This document shows positions 34,995-43,174 of a DNA stretch of 64,000 nucleotides, piece after piece. The DNA comes from Streptosporangium brasiliense. GTDB lineage: Bacteria > Actinomycetota > Actinomycetes > Streptosporangiales > Streptosporangiaceae. The stretch spans positions 1,901,783 through 1,965,782 of the forward strand of contig NZ_JAUSRB010000001.1 of assembly GCF_030811595.1 (NCBI RefSeq). Reading direction: 5' to 3'. The translations under genes and the position numbers were made by a program. How positions within the stretch are numbered: position 1 is the first letter of the stretch; each line of letters begins with the position of its first letter. A model generated the notes under the pieces. It was not told where the DNA came from. It was given only the letters and a program-made list of their open reading frames with translations, and did not search any database.

Positions 34995-35726
34995 TCAGAG
35001 CCGCTGCCACAGCGAGGGGACGTTCGGCGGCTCCCAGCCGGGGATCGCGGTGTGCGCCTGGATGCACCGGTAGCTCGCGCCGCCGTAGGTGACCTGCGAA
35101 CCCGCCTGGTAGGAGGTGCCCGCGGCCCACGTCCCGGTGGGGACCGTCGGGGTGGAGGTCGGGGTGGGCGTCTGGGTGGGCGTGGGGCCGGTGGTCGGGG
35201 TCGGCTCCGGGGAGCCGCCGCCGACCTGCAGGTCGACGCATGAGTAGAAGGCGTTGGCGGTGTCGGCGATGTTCCAGATGGCGAGGACCTTCTGGCGGCC
35301 GGACCTGCCGCCCAGATTCACCGAGTGCGAGACCGTGGCGCCGGGCTGGCGGCCCTGGTCGTTGAACAGTGCGATCCGGGTGCCGCCGATGTAGTACTCC
35401 CACGTGCTGGTGGCGTGACGGGCGGTCAGCACCCAGTTGAAGGTGACCGTGTTGCCCACGCTCGTGGCCGGCCATCCCTTGCTCTCGTTGTCGAGCTGGG
35501 CGAAGCGGGAGTTGCCGCCGCTGCAGCTCCGCAGGCCCTTGGGCCCTTCCACGCTCTGCGGCTCATAAATGATCTCACCGCAGTTGGCGACGCGGCCCTG
35601 GGCGCACATGGCCTGCCGGCTCGGCGGCGACGATATGTAGCCGTGCGCCTGAGCCGGCGAGGCGATGAACACCGTGGCCCCGATGGCGAGGATCGCCGTC
35701 GCGAGGAAGGTGATCGTCCTTCGCAT
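34995..35726 (-). CDS. Lytic polysaccharide monooxygenase, AA10, with CBM5/12
   Basis: A 243-residue secreted copper enzyme that oxidatively cleaves chitin or cellulose. The signal peptide (1-28, ending SPAQA) leaves His29 as the mature N-terminus (HGYISSPPSR), which forms the copper histidine brace with the His in TARHATSTWEYY. The AA10 domain (about 29-170) is followed by a Pro/Thr linker and a C-terminal CBM5/12 module (WAAGTSYQAGSQVTYGG), common in chitin-active enzymes. AAAGGAG precedes the ATG. A 13-bp inverted repeat lies 38-50 bases upstream. It is separate from other polysaccharide genes. Confidence 0.95.
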   Translation of the reverse strand: MRRTITFLATAILAIGATVFIASPAQAHGYISSPPSRQAMCAQGRVANCGEIIYEPQSVEGPKGLRSCSGGNSRFAQLDNESKGWPATSVGNTVTFNWVLTARHATSTWEYYIGGTRIALFNDQGRQPGATVSHSVNLGGRSGRQKVLAIWNIADTANAFYSCVDLQVGGGSPEPTPTTGPTPTQTPTPTSTPTVPTGTWAAGTSYQAGSQVTYGGASYRCIQAHTAIPGWEPPNVPSLWQRL

Positions 35727-35763
35727 CTCGTACTCCTTTGCTGGGGGGATAAATCAAACATAA

Positions 35764-35776
35764 AGGAAAGTTTCCT
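35764..35776. promoter_or_regulatory. AGGAAA-G-TTTCCT inverted repeat before the LPMO gene
   Basis: A perfect 6-bp inverted repeat around one base, in an AT-rich tract 38-50 bases before the LPMO start. The position suits an operator overlapping the promoter of a substrate-induced secreted enzyme. The regulator is not identified. Confidence 0.55.
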
Positions 35777-35871
35777 AACAGTAAATGTTTGAGTAATGCG
35801 ATCCCCCAGGAGCCGTCGGATCTCGGGGATCCGGACGGGATGCCGGGCGGCGGGCCCTGGACGTCGGGCGG

Positions 35872-36276
35872 TCAGGCCGGGGGGACCGCCGCCACCGCTT
35901 CGATCTCCACCAGGACGTCCGGCCGGAATAGTCCCGCGACCTGCACGAGCGAGCTCGTCGGCGGCCGCTCCAGGTTGACGAACTCGTCGCGTACGGCGCG
36001 GATGACGGGCAGTGCCGAGGTGTCGACGACGAAGATCGTGAGCTTGAACACGTCGTCCCAGGTCGCCCCGCCCGCCTGGAGCGCGGCTCCGACGTTCTGC
36101 ATGACCAGGCGCGTCTGGGCCTCCCAGTCGCCGGCGGCGGCCGGTGTCCCGTCCGCGGAGATGGGGACCTGGCCGGAGGTCCAGACGAGCCGGCTGCCCG
36201 GCGGGACGCTGGCGACATGGCTGTAGCCGTTGGTCGCCGGCAGCGTCGGAGGAGTGCTGAAATCGATATGAGACAC
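35872..36276 (-). CDS. RidA/YjgF family protein
   Basis: A 134-residue protein of the RidA superfamily, trimeric proteins that hydrolyse reactive enamine/imine intermediates. SGQVPISADGTPAAAGDWEAQTRLVMQNV and PPTSSLVQVAGLFRPDVLVEIEAVA match the family. The usual catalytic Arg of true RidA (PxRxxVxV) is replaced by Ser-Ser in PPTSSLVQV, so this is probably an Rid2-Rid7-type paralogue with altered activity. GTG 36276 gives the expected length; an earlier start at 36339 adds 21 unlike residues. Confidence 0.85.
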   Translation of the reverse strand: MSHIDFSTPPTLPATNGYSHVASVPPGSRLVWTSGQVPISADGTPAAAGDWEAQTRLVMQNVGAALQAGGATWDDVFKLTIFVVDTSALPVIRAVRDEFVNLERPPTSSLVQVAGLFRPDVLVEIEAVAAVPPA

Positions 36277-36379
36277 GTGTGCCGTTCCAGATGCCGCAGG
36301 GATGGGACGTGAGATCACAGACACTGTCCCACAGGGCACCGTGACGTCCGGAGATCCCTCCGGGCGGGCGGCGCGCCCG

Positions 36380-36610
36380 TCAGCAGGGGCGCGTGCCCCC
36401 GGCGCCGAAGTGGGTCTCGTGGTCCCACAGGTGGGTGCATCCCGGGCACTGCAGATGCAGGCGGCTGCCGGTGTTGCCGATCAGGTAGCGCCAGTGCTCC
36501 CCGCAGTTGCGGCCGTCGAGGCAGTCCGCGCAGTCCCTGTCGTCGCGGCACGCGGGGCACGGCACCCAGGCCCTGCGCCCCAGGTCGGCGTGCGGATCAA
36601 TCGGCAGCAC
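36380..36610 (-). CDS. Small Cys-rich putative zinc-binding protein
   Basis: A 76-residue protein with eight cysteines: CPAC, DCADC, NC, CPGC and a terminal Cys. The CxxC knuckles (CPAC, CADC, CPGC) with neighbouring histidines indicate zinc-ribbon-like folding. No family is named. The GTG start overlaps the end of the upstream DUF6400 gene by 14 bases, so translation is probably coupled. The evidence is the Cys pattern and the coupling. Confidence 0.55.
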   Translation of the reverse strand: MLPIDPHADLGRRAWVPCPACRDDRDCADCLDGRNCGEHWRYLIGNTGSRLHLQCPGCTHLWDHETHFGAGGTRPC

Positions 36611-36845
36611 GGCCCGGCCCCCTCCGCGGCAGGACTCCGGCGGCCACGAGCATGTCGTAGGTCTCCTGCTGCCGCTCGTCGAGGCCGGAGTAGAGGAGGT
36701 CGTGGGCCAGCTCCTCGCCCCGCATCATCGCCGGCGGATCCCAGTCCGGTCCGAGCGCCGTCATGACCGCGGCGCGCCGGCGGGTCTCCTCGAAGGTGAG
36801 GTCGATCTCGAAGACGGCGTGTGCGCGGCTGCTTTCCTGGCTCAT
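36597..36845 (-). CDS. DUF6400-like small protein
   Basis: An 82-residue acidic protein with FEIDLTFEETRRRAAVMTALGPDWDPPAMMRGEE and LLYSGLDERQQETYDMLVAAGVLP, which I recognise as the DUF6400 pattern found in actinomycetes. Function is unknown. GGAGAG lies before the ATG. It is the first gene of a two-gene unit with the Cys-rich protein. Confidence 0.65.
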   Translation of the reverse strand: MSQESSRAHAVFEIDLTFEETRRRAAVMTALGPDWDPPAMMRGEELAHDLLYSGLDERQQETYDMLVAAGVLPRRGPGRAAD

Positions 36846-37150
36846 GGCGCGGCTCTCCGATGGGTGGCGGACGTGTCGTCCGTGTGATCGGGGATGCCTT
36901 CCGGGGGCCGGTCGGAGCTTGACCGCCGCGAGGGTACGGCGGGGGCCGGAAGGGGGCGCTTCTTTACGATCACTCGAACATGGGCGGGGGTGGAGTCCCT
37001 TCCGAAGAGGAGACCTTGTCCTTTATATACCTTATGTCGTTTTTTGCGCCCTGTCCGTGACGGAATTCACGGCAGCCCCTCGCACGGCCGGCCCGCGACC
37101 GGTGCCCGGCGGGCGGCGCCCGGCGGATCAGGTGACGTCACGGGGACACG

Positions 37151-37189
37151 CGGATGGCGGAAGGGCGTGGTGAGCCCTTCCGCCATCCG
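37151..37189. terminator. 16-bp perfect hairpin
   Basis: CGGATGGCGGAAGGGC / GCCCTTCCGCCATCCG with a 7-base loop GTGGTGA. It stands alone in the gene-poor stretch. It could be a bidirectional terminator or the relic of a mobile element. Confidence 0.5.
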
Positions 37190-37437
37190 GACGTCCGCCG
37201 GCGAGTCAGGTGGCGGCGCCGGGGGATAAAGCTGTTGATAAAGCAGTTGACAAGGTGGGAATTAAAGTGGGGAGTAAAGCGGCTGAGGCCGGGGTCTGGT
37301 GGCCGGTCTGAGCCCTGCGGGACATTAACTTCGCCATTTGCGCCTTCTCTCTGTGTCGCACGGGTTGTCGGGATCCCCGGTGAATCGCGGGCTGATGACA
37401 TTTATGTTCGTCGTCCGCCGGCTGCCGGGGAAGTGGG

Positions 37438-37463
37438 CGGGCTGGCATCAACCTGCCAGCCCG
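37438..37463 (-). terminator. Hairpin downstream of the M20 peptidase gene
   Basis: CGGGCTGGCA / TGCCAGCCCG, a 10-bp stem with a 6-base loop, 235 bases past the peptidase stop in its transcription direction. Confidence 0.45.
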
Positions 37464-37697
37464 TGGCCATTTGCTGACATTCTCCGATAGGTGCGGACGG
37501 CGCGATTCCCGGCGGCGCCGCCGCCGACGGGATATCCACTCCCGGTAATTCGGATAATGCGCGGCGGAGAATTCCCGGCGGGTGTCCGTGCTGTGGCGAG
37601 GCGCCGTATGCCGGCCGTCGGCAGCGCCCAGGCGGTGCGGTCCGCCGGCAGCGGCACCGCCGACCACCTGCGGCGCTTCATCCGACGGCCGCCGCCC

Positions 37698-39002
37698 TCA
37701 GTAGTCCGTCAGCAGCCGGTCGAGGACGCGGGTGCCGAACTGCAGGGCGTCCACCGGCACGCGCTCGTCGACGCCGTGGAACATCGCGGCGAAGTCCATG
37801 TCCGCGGGCAGCCGCAGCGGGACGAACCCGAATCCCCTGATGTTCAGGTCGGCGAAGAACGTCTTGTTGTCGGTGCCGCCCGACATGCAGTACGGCACCG
37901 CGCGGGCGGTCGGGTCCTCCGCCTTCAGTGCCGCGATCATCGACTCGACCAGCTCGCCGTCGAACGTCGTCTCCAGCGCGATGTCGTGGGTGACGTACTC
38001 GCGCCGGACGCCCGGCCCGATCAGCTCGTCCACCGTGGCGAGGAACTCCTCCTCGAAACCGGGCAGGAACCGGCCGTCGATCACGGCGGCGGCCTGGCCG
38101 GGGATCACGTTCGCCTTGTAGCCCGCGGTGAGCATGGTCGGGTTGGTCGTGTGGCGCAGGGTCGCACCGACGAACCTGGCCAGCGGGCCGATGGCGTCGA
38201 TGATCGGCGCCGGGTCCTGCGGGTCGAAGGGCAGCCCGAAGGCGTCGGCCACCTCGGACAGGAACCGGTGCACGGTCGGTGTCAGCTTGAGCGGCCACTC
38301 GTGCGAGCCGAGCCTGGCCACCGCCTTGGCGACCTCGGTGACCGCGTTGTCCTGGTTGAGCATGGAGCCGTGCCCGGCGGTGCCGTCGGCGACCAGGCGC
38401 ATCCAGGCCAGCCCCTTCTGCGCGGTCTCGATCAGGTAGAGCCGCAGCGACGGATCCACCTCCAGGGAGTAGCCGCCGACCTCGCTGATGGCGTGGTCGA
38501 CCCCGTCGAACAGCTCGGGATGCTTGGCGGCGAGATACTTGGCGCCGTACTGGCCGCCCGCCTCCTCGTCGGCCACCCACGCGAAGACGACGTCGCGCCG
38601 GGGCCTGCGGCCCTCGGTCACCATCTGCCGCAGGACCGCCAGCATCATGGCGTCCATGTCCTTCATGTCGACCGCGCCCCGGCCCCAGATGTAGCCGTCC
38701 CTGATCTCGCCGGCGAACGGGTCGACGCTCCAGTCGGCGGCGCTGGCGGGCACGACGTCCAGGTGGCCGTGGACCAGCAGCGCGGGCAGCCCGGGGTCGG
38801 ACCCCTCGATCCTGGTCACGACGTTGCCGCGGCCCGGGGCGCTCTCGACGTAGGTCGCCTCGACGCCGACCTCGGCGAGCCTGGCCATGACGACCTCGGC
38901 GGCGGCGCGCTCTCCGGGGCCGCTGCCGTCTCCGTAGTTGCTGGTGTCGACGCGGATGAGCTCGGCGCAGAGCTCGGCCACCTCGGTCTCGGCGGGGGTC
39001 AT
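37698..39002 (-). CDS. M20 family metallopeptidase/deacylase
   Basis: A 434-residue cytoplasmic zinc hydrolase of the M20 (ArgE/DapE/carboxypeptidase G2) family. Metal ligands are visible in VHGHLDVVP, GRGAVDMKDMDA and WVADEEAGG; a dimerisation domain lies in the middle (ADGTAGHGSM). Substrates are N-acyl amino acids or dipeptides. The ATG overlaps the stop of the upstream Lrp gene as CAATGA, so the two are translationally coupled, and the peptidase is likely controlled by or linked to an amino-acid-sensing regulator. Confidence 0.92.
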   Translation of the reverse strand: MTPAETEVAELCAELIRVDTSNYGDGSGPGERAAAEVVMARLAEVGVEATYVESAPGRGNVVTRIEGSDPGLPALLVHGHLDVVPASAADWSVDPFAGEIRDGYIWGRGAVDMKDMDAMMLAVLRQMVTEGRRPRRDVVFAWVADEEAGGQYGAKYLAAKHPELFDGVDHAISEVGGYSLEVDPSLRLYLIETAQKGLAWMRLVADGTAGHGSMLNQDNAVTEVAKAVARLGSHEWPLKLTPTVHRFLSEVADAFGLPFDPQDPAPIIDAIGPLARFVGATLRHTTNPTMLTAGYKANVIPGQAAAVIDGRFLPGFEEEFLATVDELIGPGVRREYVTHDIALETTFDGELVESMIAALKAEDPTARAVPYCMSGGTDNKTFFADLNIRGFGFVPLRLPADMDFAAMFHGVDERVPVDALQFGTRVLDRLLTDY

Positions 39003-39988
39003 TGGCACTCCAGGGTGAGCAGGCCCGACTTGCGCAGGTGTCCACGCTTGTAGGCACGGGTGATGAGGGTGACATTGACGTCGGTGACGTCGTCGAGCGG
39101 GCCGACGACGGCCGTCAGGAAGCGGTAGAGCTCCGCCTCATGGGCCACGACGACCTGAACGATCATGGTGTGGGTGCCCGCGGTGGCGGCGCAGTAGCGC
39201 ACGCTCGGATGGGCGGCGAGCGTCTCGCCCACCCTGTCCAGGCCGTGGGCGCGGACCGAGAGCCAGAGCTGGGCCTCCACCTCCAGGCCGAGCAGCGCGG
39301 GCTCCACCTCCGCGCGCAGGTGCACCGCGCCGCGCTCCAGGAGCGAGGCGACCCGGCGGCGGGCGGTCGGCACGGACATCTCCAGCCGTTCGGCGATCGC
39401 GGTGAAGCCGATGCGGCCGTCGGCGGCCAGCAGACCGACGACGTCCGTTTCGGCCCCGGTCAGCTCGACGCGCTCCGGCGGCGGGCCGGCCGGCGGCGCG
39501 GTGGCCCGCAGCCGGCCGACCTGCTCCTCGGTGAGGTACGGCGCGTGCCACTCGGCCACCGTCTGGAAGGTGTGCAGCACGACCTGGGTCCGGGTCTGGA
39601 CGATGCCGGGTGTGGCGGGGATCTGTGCGGTCAGGATCTCGTGCAGGAGCTGTTTGGAGGGGGCCACCAGCTCGCAGCCGATGTCGGCGGCCCCGGTGAC
39701 CGAGTAGACCGAGCGAGTGTCGGGCCGGGCGGAGAGGGCCTCGGCGACCTGCCCGGCCGTACAGGGAGCGACCTGGACGTGCAGGTGCACCGGGGTGCCG
39801 ATCCCGCAGCGCAGCTCGTCGAGGATGGCGGTGACCCGTACGGCTCCGGTGGCCAGCAACCGCTGGAGGCGGCGGGCCACGGTCCGGTCGTGCTCGCCGA
39901 CGGCGCCGCCGATCTCGCCCCACGTCGCGCGGGGGCTGACCTGCAAGGCGGCGACCAGGCGGCAGTCGAGATCATCGAAAGTGGTCAC
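38999..39988 (-). CDS. Lrp/AsnC regulator with duplicated architecture
   Basis: About 329 residues containing two Lrp-like units in tandem. An N-terminal HTH (LDCRLVAALQVSPRATWGEIGGAVGEHDRTVARR) and RAM-like segment are followed by a second HTH (GAETDVVGLLAADGRIGFTAIAERLEMSVPTARRR) and ligand domain. Double-length Lrp proteins are frequent in actinomycetes. GTG 39988 gives the family start (VTTFDDLDCR). It is divergent from an MHS transporter and coupled to an M20 peptidase, so it probably senses an amino acid or acyl amino acid handled by both. Confidence 0.88.
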   Translation of the reverse strand: MTTFDDLDCRLVAALQVSPRATWGEIGGAVGEHDRTVARRLQRLLATGAVRVTAILDELRCGIGTPVHLHVQVAPCTAGQVAEALSARPDTRSVYSVTGAADIGCELVAPSKQLLHEILTAQIPATPGIVQTRTQVVLHTFQTVAEWHAPYLTEEQVGRLRATAPPAGPPPERVELTGAETDVVGLLAADGRIGFTAIAERLEMSVPTARRRVASLLERGAVHLRAEVEPALLGLEVEAQLWLSVRAHGLDRVGETLAAHPSVRYCAATAGTHTMIVQVVVAHEAELYRFLTAVVGPLDDVTDVNVTLITRAYKRGHLRKSGLLTLECQ

Positions 39989-40107
39989 GCAAGCCCGTCT
40001 ACGTGTCGGAAATGTAAAGAGATTTAAGGATGTTTGACTATTTCTATCACTCCACTGCAAGGTAGGCCACCAAGATGCTTGTCTGCCACTGAGCATGAGG
40101 AGTCCCC
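39989..40107. promoter_or_regulatory. Divergent lrp-MFS promoter region
   Basis: A 119-base spacer with an AT-rich core (AATGTAAAGAGATTTAAGG, TTTGACTATTTCTATC at about 40008-40055), the kind of bendable DNA bound by Lrp proteins. It probably drives both the regulator/peptidase pair and the transporter. Confidence 0.55.
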
Positions 40108-41412
40108 GTGGCCACAGTTCCCCCCAGGCCGGCCCCGCTCGGCATCCCACGGAGCCGGATCCGCCAGTTGATGGCCGCCAACGTCGGCAACGTCGTCGAA
40201 TGGTTCGACTGGTACACCTACTCGTTCCTGGCGATCTACTTCTCCACCCAGGTCTTCCCCAAGAGCGCCGGCAACAGCCTGGTGCCGTTGCTGAGCACGT
40301 TCGCGGTCTTCGCGGTCGGATTCTTCATGAGGCCGCTCGGCGGCCTGCTCGTGGGCTCGTTCGCCGACCGGTTCGGCCGCAAGGCCGCGATGACCTTCAC
40401 GATCATCCTGATGGGCGCCGGTTCGCTGCTGGTCGCGGTCACCCCGACCTACGAGTCGGCCGGTGTGCTCGCGCCGATCATCCTGACGCTGGCCCGGCTG
40501 ACCCAGGGACTTTCGGTCGGCGGGGAGTTCGCCGCGGCCACCACCTTCCTGGTGGAGTCGGCTCCACCGGGACGGCGCGGCCTGTTCTCCAGCTTCCAGT
40601 ACGTCAGCACCACCATCGGCCAGCTCCTCGCCTCCGGCCTCGCGGCCCTCCTGGCCGCCGGTCTGAGCGAGGCGGACATGGGCTCGTGGGGCTGGCGCAT
40701 CCCGTTCGTCGTCGGCGCCCTGGCCAGTCTCGTCGGGCTGTGGATCCGCAGCGGCGCCGAGGAGACCACGACCCTGGCCGAGGACATCAAGAACGGCGTG
40801 GCCGAGAAGCCGAAGCTCTTCGAGTTCCTGGTCCGCTACCCGACCAAGGCCTTCATGATCGTCGGAATCACCATGGCCGGCACCGTCGCCTACTACACCT
40901 GGACGACGTTCCTGCCCACCTACGCCCAGCTCACGGTCAAGTTCGACAAGGCCGAGGCGCTCCAGGTGGGCACCATCTCGCTGCTGTTCTTCATGGTGCT
41001 GCAGCCGCTGCTCGGCATGCTGTCCGACCGGGTGGGACGCAGGCCGCTGCTGATCGCCTTCGGTCTGGCGTTCACCCTGCTGCCGGTGCCGCTGACCGGG
41101 ATGCTGAGCAACTCCTTCGCCAGCCTGCTGCTCGTCCAGTGCGTCGGCATGGTCTTCCTCGGCTGCTTCACGTCGATCTCGGCGGCGGTCAACTCCGAGC
41201 TCTTCCCGACGAGGGTGCGGGCGTCGGGCGCCGGCTTCCCCTACTCCCTGACCGTCGCCCTGTTCGGCGGCACCGCCCCACTCGTGGGCACGGCGCTGGT
41301 CGACAGCCACAACGCCGGGCTGTTCCCGTGGTACATGTCGGTGCTCGCCCTGGGCTCGACCCTGGTCTACGTCTTCGCGCTCAAGGAGACCAAGGACCAG
41401 CCGCTGGGCTGA
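40108..41412 (+). CDS. MFS transporter, metabolite:H+ symporter (MHS) family
   Basis: A 434-residue, 12-helix permease. NVVEWFDWYTYSF in helix 1 and GSFADRFGRKAAM (motif A) are diagnostic of the MHS family that includes KgtP, ProP and shikimate permeases; LSVGGEFAAATTFLVE is also characteristic. It imports a carboxylate or zwitterion with protons. Its divergence from an Lrp regulator and an M20 peptidase points to a peptide-, amino-acid- or dicarboxylate-type substrate. The GTG start follows a GAGGAG site. Confidence 0.93.
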   Translation: MATVPPRPAPLGIPRSRIRQLMAANVGNVVEWFDWYTYSFLAIYFSTQVFPKSAGNSLVPLLSTFAVFAVGFFMRPLGGLLVGSFADRFGRKAAMTFTIILMGAGSLLVAVTPTYESAGVLAPIILTLARLTQGLSVGGEFAAATTFLVESAPPGRRGLFSSFQYVSTTIGQLLASGLAALLAAGLSEADMGSWGWRIPFVVGALASLVGLWIRSGAEETTTLAEDIKNGVAEKPKLFEFLVRYPTKAFMIVGITMAGTVAYYTWTTFLPTYAQLTVKFDKAEALQVGTISLLFFMVLQPLLGMLSDRVGRRPLLIAFGLAFTLLPVPLTGMLSNSFASLLLVQCVGMVFLGCFTSISAAVNSELFPTRVRASGAGFPYSLTVALFGGTAPLVGTALVDSHNAGLFPWYMSVLALGSTLVYVFALKETKDQPLG

Positions 41413-41440
41413 CAGCCCGGCGGCTGGTCCGGCGGGCCTG

Positions 41441-42715
41441 TCAGAGCCTCACCGGCAGCCGGGCCAGCCGCCACGAGGCCGGCATGAGCTGACGCTCCAG
41501 GTCTGCCGGATCGACGGCGAGGGTGAGGCCGGGGAAGCGGCGCAGCAGCGCTCCGAACGCCAGCTCGGCCTCCTGCCGGGCCAGCGCCGCGCCCAGGCAG
41601 TAGTGCAGGCCGTGCCCGAACCCGACGTGGGTCTCCCGGCGCCCGTCCGGCTCACGGGTGATGTCGAGCCGTCCGGGGTCGTCGAACACGCGCGGGTCGT
41701 GGTTGGCCCCGACCAGCACGGCCATCACGGCCTCGCCCCGCCGTACCGGCATGCCGCCGATCTCCAGGTCCTCGGTCGCGTAACGCATCCGGGTCCCCTG
41801 GACGGGGCCGCACCAGCGCATCAGCTCGTGGACGGCCAGCGGCATCAGCTCCGGCCGCCGGCGGAGCAGGTCGAACTGGTCGGGGTGCGCCAGGAGGGCG
41901 GCGGTGCCGTTGCCGATCAGGTGGGCGGTGGTCTCGTGCCCGGCGAAGACCAGGGTCAGCACCAGCGTGACCATCTCGGTGTCGCCGAGCCGGTCGCCGT
42001 CCTCGTCGTGGGCGCGGATCAGCCCGCTGAGCAGGTCGTCGGCGGGCGCCGCGCGGCGCCGTCCGATCAGCTCCTCGATGTGCGCCACCAGCTCCCGGAG
42101 CGCCGTCCCGAACCCTCCCGGGTCCATGGTCACCAGGGCCCTGCCCCACCCCCGCCACCGCGGCCGGTCCGCCTCGGGGATGCCGACGAGCTCGCAGATG
42201 ACGGTGATCGGCAGCGGGTAGGCGAAGTGCTCCAGCAGGTCGACGACGCCGTCCTCGGCCGTGGCGCCGAGCCTGTCGAGGAGGTCCTCGGCGATCTCCT
42301 CCACCCGCGGCCGCAGGTCGGCGACCCGGCGCGCGGTGAAGGCGCGCGACACGAGCCTGCGCAGCCGGAGGTGGTCGGCGCCGTCGGTCTCCAGCATGCC
42401 GTCCAGCACGTACCGCGCGTACTCCGGGGGCACCCCGCGGGCCCGCAGCTCCTTCTCGCGGACGCTCCGCACGTCCATCCCCGGCACGCTCGCCGGGCTG
42501 TTGGCGAACCTCGGGTCGCCCAGCACGGTCTTGACGTCGTCGTAGCGGGTGACCAGCCAGATCGGCGTGGCGGATCCGGGGAGGGAGCCCAGCGCCATGG
42601 GAGCCTGCTCGCGCATCCGTGAGTATCCCCCGAAGGGGTCCCTCATCAGCTCGGGATCGGCCAGGTCCACCCTGCCGGTGACGTCGGTCGTGCCGGGTCC
42701 GGCCGGAGTGCTCAT
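41441..42715 (-). CDS. Cytochrome P450
   Basis: A 424-residue soluble bacterial P450. The I-helix oxygen motif FAGHETTAHL, the ExxR motif HELMRWCG and the heme loop FGHGLHYCLGAALAR are intact. It resembles CYP105/CYP107-type secondary-metabolism monooxygenases. GAGGAGGGCAACC precedes ATG 42715. Substrate and redox partners are unknown, since no ferredoxin gene lies beside it. The DUF2277 gene is upstream on the same strand but 135 bases away. Confidence 0.93.
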   Translation of the reverse strand: MSTPAGPGTTDVTGRVDLADPELMRDPFGGYSRMREQAPMALGSLPGSATPIWLVTRYDDVKTVLGDPRFANSPASVPGMDVRSVREKELRARGVPPEYARYVLDGMLETDGADHLRLRRLVSRAFTARRVADLRPRVEEIAEDLLDRLGATAEDGVVDLLEHFAYPLPITVICELVGIPEADRPRWRGWGRALVTMDPGGFGTALRELVAHIEELIGRRRAAPADDLLSGLIRAHDEDGDRLGDTEMVTLVLTLVFAGHETTAHLIGNGTAALLAHPDQFDLLRRRPELMPLAVHELMRWCGPVQGTRMRYATEDLEIGGMPVRRGEAVMAVLVGANHDPRVFDDPGRLDITREPDGRRETHVGFGHGLHYCLGAALARQEAELAFGALLRRFPGLTLAVDPADLERQLMPASWRLARLPVRL

Positions 42716-42850
42716 GGTTGCCCTCCTCGGGCGTCGGCTCCGTCTCCGCATGCCCGTTGACGCATGCGGTAGGTCCAGCATGCGCCGCCGAGGGCCGATA
42801 ACCTACGACCGTGCGCCGGCGAGGACGGCGCGGGGCCCGGCGGGGCGCCC

Positions 42851-43072
42851 CTACAGGCGCCGGGCGGGCGGCTTCACCTGGAGGTCGTCGAGGAGGGCCT
42901 GCGTCGCGGCGGCGATGACGTCCACAGCCCGGTCGAAGGCCTCCGCGTTGCGCGTCGACGGTGACCGGAACCCGGAGAGCTTGCGGACGTACTGCAGCGC
43001 TGCGGCACGCACGTCCTCGTCCGTCACGTCGCTGGCGTACGGTTCACGAAGGGTCTTGATGCTCCGGCACAT
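42851..43072 (-). CDS. DUF2277 family protein
   Basis: A 73-residue protein opening MCRSIKTLREPYASDVTDEDV, the hallmark of DUF2277, with ALQYVRKLSGFRSPSTRNAEAFDRAV following. Function is unknown. A GGGAGG site sits 4 bases before an upstream in-frame ATG at 43090, which would add MSYRLD, so either start is possible; the family start is reported. Confidence 0.88.
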   Translation of the reverse strand: MCRSIKTLREPYASDVTDEDVRAAALQYVRKLSGFRSPSTRNAEAFDRAVDVIAAATQALLDDLQVKPPARRL

Positions 43073-43174
43073 GTCAAGACGGTACGACATCCCGCCTCCC
43101 GGGTTCCATCCCCGGCCCCGGCCGCGCATGGCGGCGCCGGGACCGGGGACGCTCCGCCCGGTCGCCGGGCGCGC

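Larger units (their letters stand above)
36846..37697. other. 852-base gene-poor, locally AT-rich region with hairpins
   Basis: No supportable gene. It contains a 16-bp perfect hairpin (37151-37189), overlapping direct repeats GATAAAGCTGTTGA / GATAAAGCAGTTGA (37225-37250) and a 10-bp hairpin (37438-37463). Base composition is lower in GC near 37010-37060 and 37220-37400. A 33-codon frame from GTG 37210 (DKAVDKAVDKVGIKVGSKAAEAG) has no ribosome site and un-actinomycete codon use. Confidence 0.55.

Noticed and set aside
33297..35243. 648-codon frame across GH15 and LPMO genes
   Set aside because: It spans two real genes in antisense and has no recognisable domain.
37210..37311. 33-codon peptide frame with DKAVDKAVDK repeat
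   Set aside because: No ribosome site, a stop just upstream and AT-ending codons unlike the genome. Kept only as part of an intergenic observation.
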